Source: Rhodospirillaceae bacterium (lineage in GTDB: Bacteria > Pseudomonadota > Alphaproteobacteria > Dongiales > Dongiaceae). From it: a stretch of 64,000 nucleotides of DNA. The stretch spans positions 1 through 64,000 of the forward strand of contig SSEL01000032.1 of the NCBI GenBank assembly GCA_008012315.1, read 5' to 3'. The notes under the pieces are model-generated. The model saw only the letters and a list, made by a program, of their open reading frames with translations, had not been told where the DNA came from and did no database searches. Position numbers and translations under genes: made by a program. This document shows positions 52,966-62,965 of the stretch, piece by piece (the stretch's first letter is position 1; every line of letters starts with the position of its first letter).

Positions 52966-54513
52966 ATGTTCATCGACGGGCGCAATGTGCCTGACGGCAC
53001 GGTTATCGAAACTGATCTGGCAATCATCGGCGCTGGCGCGGCCGGTATCACCATTGCCCGGGAGATGCGGAACAGCGGCTTCAAGGTGACGCTGATCGAA
53101 AGTGGCGGGCTGGATTTCGAGGCCGATACCCAGGCGCTTTACCAGGGCGAGAACAAGGGCGTCGATTACCCGCTTGACGGTGCCCGGCTGCGTTACTTCG
53201 GCGGCAGTACCAATCACTGGGGTGGCTGGTGCCGTCCGCTTGCGGATATCGATTTCGAAGAGCGCGATTGGCTGCCGCATTCCGGCTGGCCGATTACCCG
53301 CAGTGACCTGAATCCTTTCTACGAGCGGGCGCAGGATCTTTGCCAGCTTGGCTCCACAGACTTCGATGATCATGAAGGCTGGCGGCGGCAGGCCAATCTG
53401 CAGCCCATTCCCCTGGCGGGCGAGGATGTTGTCACCCGTTATTTCATTTTCAGCCAGCCGACGCGTTTCGGCGAGGTTTACCGCAGCGATATCCGCCAGG
53501 CGCAAAATGTCAGCACCTATCTCCACAGCAATGTGACGGAGATCATGCCGGATGCGACGGCCAGCAAGGTCGACCGGCTGGATGTTGCGACACTGGCCGG
53601 CAATCGCTTCACCATCCGTCCGAAGCTTTGCGTCCTGGCGACGGGCGGGATTGAGAACGCGCGGATGCTGCTGCTGTCGAACAGCATCCAAAGGGCTGGC
53701 CTGGGCAATGGCCATGACCTGGTCGGCCGGTACTTCATGGAACATGTGCATGTACCGGGGCAGGTCGCCTATATCGCCATTCGCGATCACAAGCTGATCC
53801 CCGACCATTATCATGCGGCGACGCAGATCGGGTCCGTTTCGATGCGCGCCGTCCTGATGCTGTCCGATGACTTTCTCCGCCGGGAGAAATTGATGGGCAC
53901 CAATATGGCGCTTTATCCGATGCGTGCACCGCTCAGCGACCGGCAAGACGGCGATGACAGCCCGGACGCGCTGGAACCTGGCGTGCTGCAATTGCTGCGC
54001 AGCGCCGATATCGATGATGATGACCAGGAGTCGGCGGCGCAGAGCAGCCAGGAAATGATTTTCGGTATCAGCTGCGCGACGGAACAGGCGCCGCTACCCG
54101 ATAGCCGGGTGACCTTGTCTCATCAGCGGGATGCACTTGGCTTGCAACGAACCAGCCTCAGCTGGCGGCCTTCATCGATCGATCATCATCATCTCAGCCG
54201 TAACCTGGCGGCCGTTGCGCGGGCGTTCGGTGCCTGGGGCAAAGCCGATGTGCGCATCCTGTTCAGCCATGAAGGTGTCTGGCAGGAGGCCGAAACCGGT
54301 TGGGGATGTCACCACATGGGGACGACGCGGATGTCCGTTAATCCCAAGCACGGGGTGGTCGATGCCGATTGCAAGGTGCACGGTCTTGCCAATCTCTATG
54401 TGGCCGGAAGCTCGGTTTTCACCACGGGTGGTGCGGTTAATCCGACCTTGACGGTCGTTGCGCTGGCGTTGCGGCTGTCGGACCACCTGAAGTCACTTAC
54501 GCTGAACGGTTAG
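52966..54513 (+). CDS. GMC-family FAD oxidoreductase
   Basis: 515-residue glucose-methanol-choline oxidoreductase. The FAD-binding motif is DLAIIGAGAAGITIAREM near residue 20, with the RYFGGSTNHWGGWCRP block. The C-terminal catalytic His/Asn pair is in GCHHMGTTRMS and GAVNPTLTV. It has no export signal of its own. The next gene, nine bases downstream, encodes a small Tat-signal protein, so the pair is probably exported together as in fructose and gluconate dehydrogenases. Substrate (alcohol, sugar) unknown. No cytochrome subunit is adjacent. Confidence 0.88.
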   Translation: MFIDGRNVPDGTVIETDLAIIGAGAAGITIAREMRNSGFKVTLIESGGLDFEADTQALYQGENKGVDYPLDGARLRYFGGSTNHWGGWCRPLADIDFEERDWLPHSGWPITRSDLNPFYERAQDLCQLGSTDFDDHEGWRRQANLQPIPLAGEDVVTRYFIFSQPTRFGEVYRSDIRQAQNVSTYLHSNVTEIMPDATASKVDRLDVATLAGNRFTIRPKLCVLATGGIENARMLLLSNSIQRAGLGNGHDLVGRYFMEHVHVPGQVAYIAIRDHKLIPDHYHAATQIGSVSMRAVLMLSDDFLRREKLMGTNMALYPMRAPLSDRQDGDDSPDALEPGVLQLLRSADIDDDDQESAAQSSQEMIFGISCATEQAPLPDSRVTLSHQRDALGLQRTSLSWRPSSIDHHHLSRNLAAVARAFGAWGKADVRILFSHEGVWQEAETGWGCHHMGTTRMSVNPKHGVVDADCKVHGLANLYVAGSSVFTTGGAVNPTLTVVALALRLSDHLKSLTLNG

Positions 54514-54522
54514 GAAAAATTC

Positions 54523-54939
54523 ATGCTCTCGCGGCGATATGCCCTGAAATTCTTCGGCTTTGGTGGTGTCGCATCCGCCGGGCTGTTCGCTTACGGCCTG
54601 ACATCCTCCGTTCTTCAGTCGCGCAATGAAGCCTTGCAGGAAGCCTTGCTGCAAAGCTTGACGAATCGTCATCATGCGGCGGAAATCGGTAAAGCCTGGG
54701 TGCAGCAATATCGCCTTGGCTTCGTGCCGCCGAAACTTGTCGCCGACCGTCTGTCGCAACGGCTGAGCACCTATGGCTGGCACGAGAATGTGGAGATGCG
54801 GGGATTACGTCGTGCCATTGCCGCCGCGGTCAGGCAGGATTTCCTCGACGGCAGTATCATCGATGTGCGTGGCTGGCAGATTGCCAGGACCCAGGCCGAG
54901 CTCTGCGTGCTTGCACATCTCAATTCGAAGCGGGCTTGA
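54523..54939 (+). CDS. Small Tat-signal protein, probable partner subunit of the GMC oxidoreductase
   Basis: 138-residue protein starting MLSRRYALKFFGFGG, a good twin-arginine signal (SRRxxLKFF) followed by a hydrophobic stretch to about residue 30. The rest is helical, without cofactor motifs. Gene order and size match the small chaperone-like subunits (gluconate 2-dehydrogenase subunit 3 type) that carry the large GMC subunit through the Tat pathway. Homology itself is not certain. The last 20 bases overlap the convergent pspF gene. Confidence 0.75.
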   Translation: MLSRRYALKFFGFGGVASAGLFAYGLTSSVLQSRNEALQEALLQSLTNRHHAAEIGKAWVQQYRLGFVPPKLVADRLSQRLSTYGWHENVEMRGLRRAIAAAVRQDFLDGSIIDVRGWQIARTQAELCVLAHLNSKRA

Positions 54940-55960
54940 TCGCAGTCGGATTTGGCCTTGATCGGCCTTCGTCCCGGCGGGAACCGATCAGGCCGTATTT
55001 GCGCATCAGGTTCCGCAACTGGTGATATTCCAATCCCAGAAATGCGGCCGTCCGCTTCTGTTGATGTTGATTGTGTTCCAGCGCTTCGATCAGCAGGCGC
55101 TTTTCCGTTTCAGCCATATGCGCCATGAAATTATAAGGGCCGCTCGGTTCGGCAATCGGCTGCGTGGGCGGGGCCGATTGATCGGCACCGGGGCGCCAAG
55201 GTGAAGCGAACGGATCGAAGCGGATATCGCTGACCGGCTTGTCCGGATCGGCGGCGGCAACGGCACGCTCCACCACGTTCTTCAATTCACGGACATTGCC
55301 GGGCCATGCATAGGCCAGTAGGGCCTTCTCGGCCGCCTTGGTGAAGCCGGCGAAATAGGGCCGCTTCATCACCGTGGACATCGCCAACCCGAAGTGCCGC
55401 GCGAGTACCAGGATGTCCTCCTGACGCGCCCGGAGAGGCGGAACCGTCACCACGGCGAAAGCCAGCCGGTCGAGCAGATCGGCCCGGAACTTGCCGGCGG
55501 CCGCCATGGCGGGCAGATCGACATTGGTTGCCGCGACAAGACGGATATCGGCATGCAGGGTTTCACTGGCGCCCAGGCGTTCGTATTCGCCGTATTCGAT
55601 GACGCGCAATAGCTTCTCCTGCACGGCGAGGGACGCGGCGGCGATTTCATCGAGGAAAAGCGTGCCGCCATCGGCCCGTTCAAAGCGGCCGGGCCGGCGC
55701 TTGACCGCGCCGGTAAATGCGCCGGCCTCATGACCGAACAATTCGCTGTCGAGCAGGCTTTCACCCAGGGCGGCGCAATTGACCTTGATCAGCGGCCGCT
55801 CCCAACGCGGCGAGAGATAATGCAGGCGCTCAGCGATCAGCTCCTTGCCGGTGCCGCGTTCGCCGACCAGCAACACCGTGCGGTCCAATTGCGCCAGCAC
55901 GGAGACCTCACCAAGAAGCATCGTGAAGGGCAGGCTTTCGCCAAGCGGTGTCTCGTTCAT
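54920..55960 (-). CDS. pspF: Phage shock protein operon activator PspF (sigma-54 enhancer-binding)
   Basis: 346-residue AAA+ activator without an N-terminal sensor domain, the PspF layout. Walker A is GERGTGKE (33-40), the sigma-54 contact loop GAFTGA is at 80-85, and GGTLFLDEIAAAS is Walker B. A C-terminal Fis-type helix-turn-helix ends in LGLEYHQLRNLMRKYGL. It activates the divergent pspABC promoter at 56059 and is normally held inactive by PspA. Its start region contains TGCTA/TAGCA symmetric sequence at 55981-55995. Confidence 0.93.
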   Translation of the reverse strand: MNETPLGESLPFTMLLGEVSVLAQLDRTVLLVGERGTGKELIAERLHYLSPRWERPLIKVNCAALGESLLDSELFGHEAGAFTGAVKRRPGRFERADGGTLFLDEIAAASLAVQEKLLRVIEYGEYERLGASETLHADIRLVAATNVDLPAMAAAGKFRADLLDRLAFAVVTVPPLRARQEDILVLARHFGLAMSTVMKRPYFAGFTKAAEKALLAYAWPGNVRELKNVVERAVAAADPDKPVSDIRFDPFASPWRPGADQSAPPTQPIAEPSGPYNFMAHMAETEKRLLIEALEHNQHQQKRTAAFLGLEYHQLRNLMRKYGLIGSRRDEGRSRPNPTAIKPASN

Positions 55961-56058
55961 GCCAATTGAATATCATATTATGCTATTTTTTAGCAAAAAA
56001 CGTGATTCTACATTATCGAGACTCTATTCACTTTAAACGAATTCAATGGCTTAGAAGT

Positions 56059-56073
56059 TGGCACAGCCATTGC
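56059..56073 (+). promoter_or_regulatory. Sigma-54 promoter of pspABC
   Basis: TGGCAC-AGCCA-TTGC matches the -24/-12 consensus, with GG (56060-56061) and GC (56072-56073) exactly ten bases apart. It lies 34 bases before the pspA ATG, next to the divergent pspF activator gene. Confidence 0.92.
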
Positions 56074-56106
56074 TCTTTGCCTTGCTATCAACCACAGGAG
56101 AGGCAA

Positions 56107-56793
56107 ATGGGTATTTTCTCGCGGCTTGCCGACATCGTGAATTCCAACATCGTTTCCTTGCTAGAGCGTGCCGAGGATCCGCAAAAGATCATCCGCCTGA
56201 TCATTCAGGAAATGGAGGACACGCTGGTTGAGGTGCGTTCCTCGACCGTGAAGACCATTGCCGACCGCAAGGAACTGGAGCGCAAGGTTGCGGCGCTGAC
56301 CCGTGACCGGGATGCCTGGCAGGCCAAGGCCGAACTGGCGATCGAGAAGGGGCGGGAGGATTTGGCCAAGGGTGCCTTACTGCGAAAGAACGAGGCGATC
56401 TCGCTCATTGCCTCGGTCGAGACGCAACTCAGCGATACCGAGAAATACCTGGCGCAGCAGAATGACGACATCGCCAAGCTTCAGGCCAAACTGGATGACG
56501 CCAAGCAGCGCGAAGCGACGATGCTGGCGCGGGCCAAGACGGCGCAGGCACGCCTCAAAACCCGTGGCATGCTCTACGATCCGCGGGTCGACGATGCGCT
56601 GATGCGCATGGAGGTTGCCGAGCGGGCCCTGGATGAACTCGACGGCCGGGTCGAGGCCTATGACCTCGGCCGCAAGGGCAAGGAACCCAGTTTTGACGAG
56701 GAGCTGACAAATCTGGAAAGCAACGCAAAGATCGATGCCGAATTGGCGGAGCTCAAGGCCCGATTGAGCAACCGGACACCGGCGAAAGGCTGA
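56107..56793 (+). CDS. pspA: Phage shock protein A
   Basis: 228-residue PspA/IM30 coiled-coil protein starting MGIFSRLADIVNSNIVSLLERAEDP, the amphipathic membrane-binding helix. Long heptad-rich helices occupy about residues 25-215. It assembles on damaged inner membrane to preserve the proton gradient and inhibits PspF when unstressed. ATG 56107 has GGAGAGG upstream and the family N-terminus; upstream in-frame starts are not used. It is the first gene of pspABC behind the sigma-54 promoter. Confidence 0.95.
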   Translation: MGIFSRLADIVNSNIVSLLERAEDPQKIIRLIIQEMEDTLVEVRSSTVKTIADRKELERKVAALTRDRDAWQAKAELAIEKGREDLAKGALLRKNEAISLIASVETQLSDTEKYLAQQNDDIAKLQAKLDDAKQREATMLARAKTAQARLKTRGMLYDPRVDDALMRMEVAERALDELDGRVEAYDLGRKGKEPSFDEELTNLESNAKIDAELAELKARLSNRTPAKG

Positions 56794-56797
56794 GCCG

Positions 56798-57019
56798 ATG
56801 ATAGGCGTCGCTCTTATGGCGATCACCGGCATGCTGGTGATCTTCGTGATCTGCCCGCTTATTATCTTTCATTATCTGACGAAATTGTGGAAGTCGCGCA
56901 GCCTGTCATCCGACGATGAACAGGTTCTGCAGCAGCTCTTTCAAACCGCTCAGAAGCTGGAAGAACGGCTGATCAATCTCGAACGCGTGCTTGATATCGA
57001 CGGGAATGCTCGGAAATGA
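56798..57019 (+). CDS. pspB: Phage shock protein B
   Basis: 73-residue inner-membrane protein with one N-terminal segment (about 8-28) and a short cytoplasmic coiled coil ending RLINLERVLDIDG, typical of PspB. It works with PspC to relay membrane stress to PspA-PspF. It starts four bases after pspA and its stop overlaps the pspC ATG. Confidence 0.9.
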   Translation: MIGVALMAITGMLVIFVICPLIIFHYLTKLWKSRSLSSDDEQVLQQLFQTAQKLEERLINLERVLDIDGNARK

Positions 57020-57417
57020 CTGGCTTCAATCATACATTACCGCCGGATCCCAAACGGCTCTATCGGAACAAGCGGCACGGCGTCGTCGGCGGTGTTTGTG
57101 CCGGCATCGCGGATTATCTCGGTTGGGACCGAACGCTGCTTCGGCTGGCTGTCATCGTGACGCTGTTCATCGCCGCGCCGTTGACGGTTCTGACCTACAT
57201 CATCCTGTGGATCATCATGCCTGAGCAGCCGATGGGCTTGTTTGCCGATGAGCGCGAGAAACGCTTCTGGCAATCGGTCAATCTGCATCCATCCCGGACG
57301 GTCGGCGATCTGGCGCGCAAGTTCCATGACATCGACCGGCGGTTGGCCGAGATGGAACGCAAAGTGTCCTCGCCCGATTATGATCTGGATCGAAAGTTCC
57401 GCGATCTGGGTGCCTGA
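57016..57417 (+). CDS. pspC: Phage shock protein C
   Basis: 133-residue protein with the PspC domain (RLYRNKRHGVVGGVCAGIADYLGWD near residue 14, then a membrane segment LAVIVTLFIAAPLTVLTYIILWIIM). The C-terminal cytoplasmic tail ends near DLDRKFRDLGA. It pairs with PspB in stress sensing. Its ATG overlaps the pspB stop (ATGA). Confidence 0.92.
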   Translation: MTGFNHTLPPDPKRLYRNKRHGVVGGVCAGIADYLGWDRTLLRLAVIVTLFIAAPLTVLTYIILWIIMPEQPMGLFADEREKRFWQSVNLHPSRTVGDLARKFHDIDRRLAEMERKVSSPDYDLDRKFRDLGA

Positions 57418-57499
57418 AACTTGCCGGCGCATGAGCACAGGTCTTGATTGAGGAACCTGACGGTCCCAGTTAAGCAGGATTGGCTGTTGAGGGGCTGCA

Positions 57500-58750
57500 A
57501 TGCCGCAACGACTGATCCAGCTCATGCGTGCCATCTGCGTCATCCTGCCGGCGGCGGTCATTGCCGCACCGGTCCTGGCGGCAAGCCTGCCGGATGAGCA
57601 AGTGCCTGGCACGCGCATCGCGGTCGATCCGGCGAGACTGCCACCGCCTTATGCCACGGATAGTCCGGGCAACAGCCCCGATGAAATCAGCCTGCCGGCA
57701 TCGCCGCCGTTCCGCGTGCCGAAAGGCTTCACGGTAAATGCTTTTGCGACCGGGCTGGAACATGCCCGCTGGATGACGGTGGCGCCGAATGGCGATGTGT
57801 TTCTCGCCGAACCGCAAGCGGGCCGCGTGACCTTGTTGCGTGATGCCGACGGTGACGGCAAGGCGGAGCTGGTAGAGACTTTCGCCGCCGGCTTCAGGCG
57901 CCCGCACGGCTTGGCGATCCAGGGAAATTTCCTGTACGTCGCGGATACGGAAGCGGTCTGGCGATTGCCCTGGAAAGCCGGCCAAACCAAAGCCGAGGGC
58001 GAAAAGCAACGGGTGACACCGAAAGGGGCGATCGGCAGCGGATCCGGCCATTCCTCGCGCAACATCATCTTCAATCGTGACGGTTCGCGCTTCTACGTCG
58101 CGATCGGCTCATCCGGGAACATCGATCGTGAACCGTCGCCACGCGCCACGGTGCAGTCTTTCGCCGCGGACGGATCGGACCAGAAGACCTATGCCTCGGG
58201 CCTGCGCAATCCCGTTGGCATCTCCCTTTATCCTGGGACGGACGATGTCTATGTCGTGGTGAATGAGCGTGACGGCCTGGGCGACGATCTGGTGCCGGAC
58301 TATCTGACCAAACTGAAGCCCGGTGGCTTTTACGGCTGGCCCGATGCCTATATCGGACAGCACAAGCAACCGGACTTCGACAGCCGGCCGGATCAGATCG
58401 CGAAGAGCATTGTCCCCGATCTGCTGTTCCAGTCGCATTCGGCGCCGCTCGGCCTGGCTTTTTATGAGGCTAAGCAGTTTCCGGAACGCTATCGTGGCGG
58501 CGCCTTTGTCGCCTTGCACGGTTCCTGGAACCGCAACAAGCCGACCGGCTACAAGGTGGTCTTCGTGCCGTTCAAGAACGGCAAGACCGAAGGGTTCTAC
58601 GAAACCTTCCTGAGCGGTTTCTGGCAGCAGGGCGAGAACACGGCCGAGGTTTGGGGACGGCCGGTCGGCATCGCCGTCGCGGCGGATGGCAGCCTGCTGG
58701 TCGCCGACGACGTTGCCAATACGGTCTGGCGGGTTCGCTATCGCCAATAG
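57500..58750 (+). CDS. PQQ-dependent sugar dehydrogenase-like protein (sorbosone dehydrogenase family)
   Basis: 416-residue periplasmic beta-propeller. A Sec signal is seen (AICVILPAAVIAAPVLAAS, cleavage near 28). Propeller blades contain HARWMTVAPNGDVFLAE, RRPHGLAIQGNFLYVAD, GLRNPVGISLYPG and FVALHGSWNRNKPTGY, matching the L-sorbosone/glucose dehydrogenase family. Such enzymes oxidise aldose-like substrates with PQQ, though many members lack a known substrate. It starts 82 bp after pspC and probably has its own promoter. Confidence 0.88.
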   Translation: MPQRLIQLMRAICVILPAAVIAAPVLAASLPDEQVPGTRIAVDPARLPPPYATDSPGNSPDEISLPASPPFRVPKGFTVNAFATGLEHARWMTVAPNGDVFLAEPQAGRVTLLRDADGDGKAELVETFAAGFRRPHGLAIQGNFLYVADTEAVWRLPWKAGQTKAEGEKQRVTPKGAIGSGSGHSSRNIIFNRDGSRFYVAIGSSGNIDREPSPRATVQSFAADGSDQKTYASGLRNPVGISLYPGTDDVYVVVNERDGLGDDLVPDYLTKLKPGGFYGWPDAYIGQHKQPDFDSRPDQIAKSIVPDLLFQSHSAPLGLAFYEAKQFPERYRGGAFVALHGSWNRNKPTGYKVVFVPFKNGKTEGFYETFLSGFWQQGENTAEVWGRPVGIAVAADGSLLVADDVANTVWRVRYRQ

Positions 58751-58764
58751 AAAGAAGAGGAGAG

Positions 58765-58793
58765 GAGCGTTACGCCACTCAGGCGCAACGCTC
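58765..58793. terminator. Hairpin between converging sorbosone dehydrogenase-like and aqpZ genes
   Basis: GAGCGTT-A-CGCC (58765-58776) pairs with GGCG-C-AACGCTC (58782-58793) with one mismatch and a five-base loop. It lies between two converging genes and is a likely shared terminator, although no T-run follows on either side. Confidence 0.55.
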
Positions 58794-58814
58794 TCCATCG
58801 CTGAGCAAAGATGA

Positions 58815-59573
58815 TCAGACCGGCGCGCCGCCACTGGGAATTGTCGGTGTCGGCATCGGCATTGTGGTTTCGCTGGTTTCTTCGACAATGAGCCGGCGAT
58901 AGATCCAGGCGCCGATCACCGCACCTACGACCGGGGCAAGCCAGAAAAGCCACAGCTGACCCAACGCGCCGGCACCATGGCCGGTCATGGCTTCCAGCAA
59001 GGCCGGGCCCGTGCTCCGGGCCGGATTGACCGAGGTATTGGTGACGGGGATGCTGATCAAATGAATGAGGGTCAGGCAGAGGCCGATGGCGATCGGCGCA
59101 AAGCCTTTGGGCGCTCTTTTATCGGTCGAGCCCATGATGACGATCAGAAAGAAAGCGGTCATCACGACTTCGGTCACCAGGGCTGATAGCAACGAATATT
59201 TGCCGGGTGATAAATCGCCATAGCCGTTCGAAGCGAGGCCACCGGCATAGTCGGCCTTGCCGGTGGCGATCAGATACAGAACCGCCGCGGCTGCGATGGC
59301 GCCCAATACCTGGGCAACGATGTAGCCGAGCGCTTCGTTGGCCGGATGCCGTCCACCGGCTACGAGGCCTAGGGTGACCGCCGGATTGAAATGGCCGCCG
59401 GAGATATGCCCGACGGCAAAGGCCATGGTGAGGACGGTCAGGCCGAAAGCCAAGGCAACGCCGTGCAATCCTATTCCGACATCGGGAAACGCGGCGGCGA
59501 GGATGGCGCTGCCGCAACCGCCAAGTACAAGCCAGAACGTACCGAAGAATTCCGCAGCAAATTTCTTACCCAT
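58815..59573 (-). CDS. aqpZ: Aquaporin Z
   Basis: 252-residue major intrinsic protein forming a water channel. Both NPA boxes are present, in [12 protein letters not shown] and [14 protein letters not shown], and the six membrane segments are regular. The aromatic/arginine filter Arg follows the second NPA as in AqpZ rather than in glycerol facilitators. ATG 59573 is chosen because GGGGG lies eight bases upstream; ATG 59579 is closer to that site and less likely. The C-terminal tail is proline/threonine-rich. Confidence 0.93.
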   Translation of the reverse strand: MGKKFAAEFFGTFWLVLGGCGSAILAAAFPDVGIGLHGVALAFGLTVLTMAFAVGHISGGHFNPAVTLGLVAGGRHPANEALGYIVAQVLGAIAAAAVLYLIATGKADYAGGLASNGYGDLSPGKYSLLSALVTEVVMTAFFLIVIMGSTDKRAPKGFAPIAIGLCLTLIHLISIPVTNTSVNPARSTGPALLEAMTGHGAGALGQLWLFWLAPVVGAVIGAWIYRRLIVEETSETTMPMPTPTIPSGGAPV

Positions 59574-59852
59574 GGTCATCACCCCCTTTTTCCAAGAACG
59601 GCATCAGTACCGGGCATGGCACCATGCCTTGAACCGTTAAGCGATTCTGGAGTCGTCTTGATGACATCTGGCTTCGAAAGCCCGGGAGAGCATACCTCAA
59701 CTCAATGGAGGCGGGGAGATAAGGCGTAAAACCTTCGCAAAACCGCGGTGCCGAATGGTGGCCGAAAAAAGATTAACACGGGCGCTCGTTATTGTGTTGA
59801 CACGACACTGCTGCCTTTAGTACATGACCGCCACCGCAACGCGGTTGGTTGC

Positions 59853-59929
<77 letters not shown>

Positions 59930-60171
59930 TTTGCCTTTTCCAGGCCTCCAAAAAAATCTTTCAAAACCAAGTAGTACGTGGATTTTGTTGAGATTAATTC
60001 TCAGCTCCGAATCGGCTTTTTTACCCTTTCGCAGTGCACAGTCGGGCACTATAGTAGCCGCGCGTCGCAGCGGGGCCGATAACGGCCGCGTTGCGGCAAT
60101 TACTGCTGGCTGGACTGGAAGATCGGGGAATGCTTTCGGCTTGGCCGGCCGTCCTTATGGGATGATGAAGG

Positions 60172-60537
60172 ATGAGCGAACTCTTACGTGAATACCTGCC
60201 GATCCTGATCTTCATCGTGATCGCAACGGGCTTGGCTGGCGCCATGGTGGTGGCCTCTCTGGTGATCGGCCACCAGAAACCGGATTCGGAGAAGCTGTCG
60301 CCGTATGAATGCGGTTTCGACGCCTTCGACGATGCCCGGCGCCAATTCGACGTTCGTTTTTATCTGGTTTCCATCCTTTTCATCATCTTCGATCTCGAAG
60401 TGGCCTTCCTGTTTCCCTGGGCGGTGACGCTGGGCAAGATCGGCATGTTCGGCTTCTGGTCGATGATGATCTTCCTTGGCGTGCTGACCGTCGGCTTCAT
60501 ATATGAATGGAAGAAGGGGGCCTTGGAATGGGAGTGA
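60172..60537 (+). CDS. nuoA: NADH-quinone oxidoreductase subunit A
   Basis: 121-residue membrane subunit of complex I with three membrane segments and the conserved block [33 protein letters not shown] that includes the loop cysteine. It is the first gene of the nuo operon, about 240 bp after tRNA-Asp; that gap should hold the promoter. A GAAGGATG context surrounds the ATG. Its stop overlaps the nuoB start by ten bases. Confidence 0.96.
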   Translation: MSELLREYLPILIFIVIATGLAGAMVVASLVIGHQKPDSEKLSPYECGFDAFDDARRQFDVRFYLVSILFIIFDLEVAFLFPWAVTLGKIGMFGFWSMMIFLGVLTVGFIYEWKKGALEWE

Positions 60538-61100
60538 GCGGAGACATGTCCGTAACCCAACCGATCGGTGGGCTTCCCCAGCAGGGATTACCACCGGGTC
60601 CGGCGCAGGACCGCATCCTGCGCTCCGTGAACCAGGAACTGACCGATAAGGGCTTTGTCGTCGCCCAGATGGACAAGCTCGTGAACTGGGCGCGCACCGG
60701 TTCGCTCTGGCCGATGACCTTCGGCCTGGCCTGCTGCGCCGTCGAGATGATGCATGCCTATATGGCGCGTTACGATCTCGACCGTTTCGGCGTCGTGCCG
60801 CGCGGCAGTCCGCGTCAATCCGATGTCATGATCGTTGCCGGCACGCTGACCAACAAGATGGCCCCGGCTTTGCGCAAGGTCTATGACCAGATGGCCGAAC
60901 CGCGCTGGGTCATCTCCATGGGCTCCTGCGCCAATGGCGGCGGCTACTATCACTATTCCTATGCAGTAGTCCGCGGCTGCGACCGTATCGTGCCGGTTGA
61001 TATCTATGTGCCCGGTTGCCCTCCGACCGCGGAAGCCTTGGTCTACGGCATTCTGCAATTGCAGAAGAAGATCAAGCGGACGGCGACGATTGCGCGCTGA
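60528..61100 (+). CDS. nuoB: NADH-quinone oxidoreductase subunit B
   Basis: 190-residue peripheral subunit carrying the N2 4Fe-4S cluster, the last electron carrier before quinone. The ligands are in [21 protein letters not shown] and [15 protein letters not shown]. The start at 60528 has GGGGG about eight bases upstream and overlaps nuoA; ATG 60546, giving 184 residues, is an alternative. Confidence 0.96.
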   Translation: MGVSGDMSVTQPIGGLPQQGLPPGPAQDRILRSVNQELTDKGFVVAQMDKLVNWARTGSLWPMTFGLACCAVEMMHAYMARYDLDRFGVVPRGSPRQSDVMIVAGTLTNKMAPALRKVYDQMAEPRWVISMGSCANGGGYYHYSYAVVRGCDRIVPVDIYVPGCPPTAEALVYGILQLQKKIKRTATIAR

Positions 61101-61154
61101 GCCAGGGTGCAATTGGGCCAGGTGCAATACGCCTACCGGTAAGGGATCCATCTG

Positions 61155-61787
61155 ATGAGTGACGTTTATCGCGAGCTTGCCGATTATATCACTGCGTCCC
61201 TAGGGGGAGCTTCCCAAGGGACGGGTGCGGTGCAGGGCAGCGAGGTGCGCCTTGGCGAGCTGATGATCACGGTGGATGCATCGCAGATCGTGCAGGTCAT
61301 GAAGTTCCTGCGCGATGACAGCAATTGCCTGTTCAAGATGCTGATCGACATCTGTGGTGTTGATTTCCCCGATCGCGAGCCGCGTTTCGACGTGGTCTAT
61401 CATTTGCTCAGCCTGAAGCATAACTACCGGATCCGCGTAAAAATTCCCGTGGCCGAAGATGCGGCCGTGCCGTCGGTTGTCGGTGTCTATTCGGTGGCCG
61501 GCTGGTTCGAGCGCGAAGCCTACGACATGTTCGGTGTCTTCTTCGACGGCAATCCGGATCTGCGCCGTATCCTCACCGATTACGGCTTCGAAGGGCATCC
61601 GTTCCGCAAGGATTTCCCGCTGACCGGTTATGTCGAGGTCCGGTACGACGAGGCGCAGAAGCGCGTCGTCTATGAGCCGGTCAAGCTGGCGCAAGAATTC
61701 CGCTCATTTGATTTTCTCAGCCCCTGGGAAGGCATGCTGCAGCCGCGCGTCCTGCCGGGTGACGAGAAAGCTGGAAAGGCAGAGTGA
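61155..61787 (+). CDS. nuoC: NADH-quinone oxidoreductase subunit C
   Basis: 210-residue 30-kDa-type subunit of the hydrophilic arm, separate from nuoD as in alphaproteobacteria and unlike the fused form of E. coli. The signature [40 protein letters not shown] is split across residues about 115-155. A glycine/serine-rich insertion near residue 17 is minor. Its stop overlaps the nuoD ATG. Confidence 0.96.
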   Translation: MSDVYRELADYITASLGGASQGTGAVQGSEVRLGELMITVDASQIVQVMKFLRDDSNCLFKMLIDICGVDFPDREPRFDVVYHLLSLKHNYRIRVKIPVAEDAAVPSVVGVYSVAGWFEREAYDMFGVFFDGNPDLRRILTDYGFEGHPFRKDFPLTGYVEVRYDEAQKRVVYEPVKLAQEFRSFDFLSPWEGMLQPRVLPGDEKAGKAE

Positions 61788-62965
61788 TGGCCGAAACCCA
61801 GATTAAACCGCTCACCATGAATTTCGGTCCGCAACATCCTGCGGCCCATGGTGTGTTGCGCATGGTCATGGAGATGGATGGCGAGGTCGTCCGTCGCATC
61901 GATCCGCATATCGGCCTGCTGCATCGCGGCACCGAGAAGCTGATCGAGAACAAGACCTATATTCAGGCGATCCCGTATTTCGACCGCCTCGATTACGTCT
62001 CGCCGATGTGCCAGGAGCATGCTTTCGTCCTGGCGGTGGAAAAGCTGCTGGGTTTGGAAGTGCCGGCGCGCGGCCAGTATATCCGCGTCATGTTCGACGA
62101 GGTCACGCGCATCCTCAACCACCTGCTGAACATTCCCGCTTATGCGATGGATGTCGGCGCCATCACGCCGTTCCTGTGGGCGTTCGAAGAGCGCGAATTG
62201 CTGCTGGAATTCTATGAGCGCGCCAGCGGTGCGCGGTTCCATGCGGCTTATTATCGGCCGGGCGGCGTGCATCAGGATATTCCGGCCGGCCTGACCGACG
62301 ATATCGGTGCCTGGGCGGAGAAATTCCCCCGCGTGATCGACGATCTCGAGGGCTTGCTGACCGAGAACCGCATCTTCAAGCAGCGTCTGGTCGATGTCGG
62401 CGGCGTCTCGGCGGAAGATGCGATGGATTGGGGCTTTACCGGCCCGATGCTGCGCGCCTCAGGTGTTCCCTGGGATCTGCGCAAGGCACAGCCTTATCTC
62501 GTCTATGACAAGATGGAATTCGACATTCCCATCGGCAAGAACGGCGATTGCTACGACCGTTACCTGGTGCGGGTCGAAGAGATGCGGCAGTCGCTGCGGA
62601 TCATCCAGCAATGCGTCGCGCAGATGCCCGGCGGCCCGGCGACCTCGGTTGACCGCAAGGTCACGCCGCCGCCGCGCAGCGAGATGAAGCGCTCGATGGA
62701 AGCGCTCATCCATCACTTCAAGCTGTACACCGAAGGTTTCCACGTGCCGGAAGGCGAGACCTATTGCGCCGTGGAAGCGCCAAAGGGCGAATTCGGTGTC
62801 TATCTGGTTTCCGATGGCAGCAATAAGCCCTATCGCTGCAAGATCCGCGCGCCAGGCTTCGCGCATCTGCAGGCGATGGAATTCTGCAGCAAGGGTTACA
62901 TGCTGGCGGATTCCGTCGCCATCCTTGGCTCTATGGATATCGTGTTCGGCGAGATCGATCGATGA
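61787..62965 (+). CDS. nuoD: NADH-quinone oxidoreductase subunit D
   Basis: 392-residue 49-kDa-type subunit that helps form the quinone site. The N-terminus [17 protein letters not shown] and [10 protein letters not shown] are the usual quinone-pocket residues, and the C-terminus ends [13 protein letters not shown] 61787 overlaps the nuoC stop (TGATG); a GTG just before it would add one residue. The end overlaps the nuoE ATG by four bases. Confidence 0.97.
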   Translation: MAETQIKPLTMNFGPQHPAAHGVLRMVMEMDGEVVRRIDPHIGLLHRGTEKLIENKTYIQAIPYFDRLDYVSPMCQEHAFVLAVEKLLGLEVPARGQYIRVMFDEVTRILNHLLNIPAYAMDVGAITPFLWAFEERELLLEFYERASGARFHAAYYRPGGVHQDIPAGLTDDIGAWAEKFPRVIDDLEGLLTENRIFKQRLVDVGGVSAEDAMDWGFTGPMLRASGVPWDLRKAQPYLVYDKMEFDIPIGKNGDCYDRYLVRVEEMRQSLRIIQQCVAQMPGGPATSVDRKVTPPPRSEMKRSMEALIHHFKLYTEGFHVPEGETYCAVEAPKGEFGVYLVSDGSNKPYRCKIRAPGFAHLQAMEFCSKGYMLADSVAILGSMDIVFGEIDR

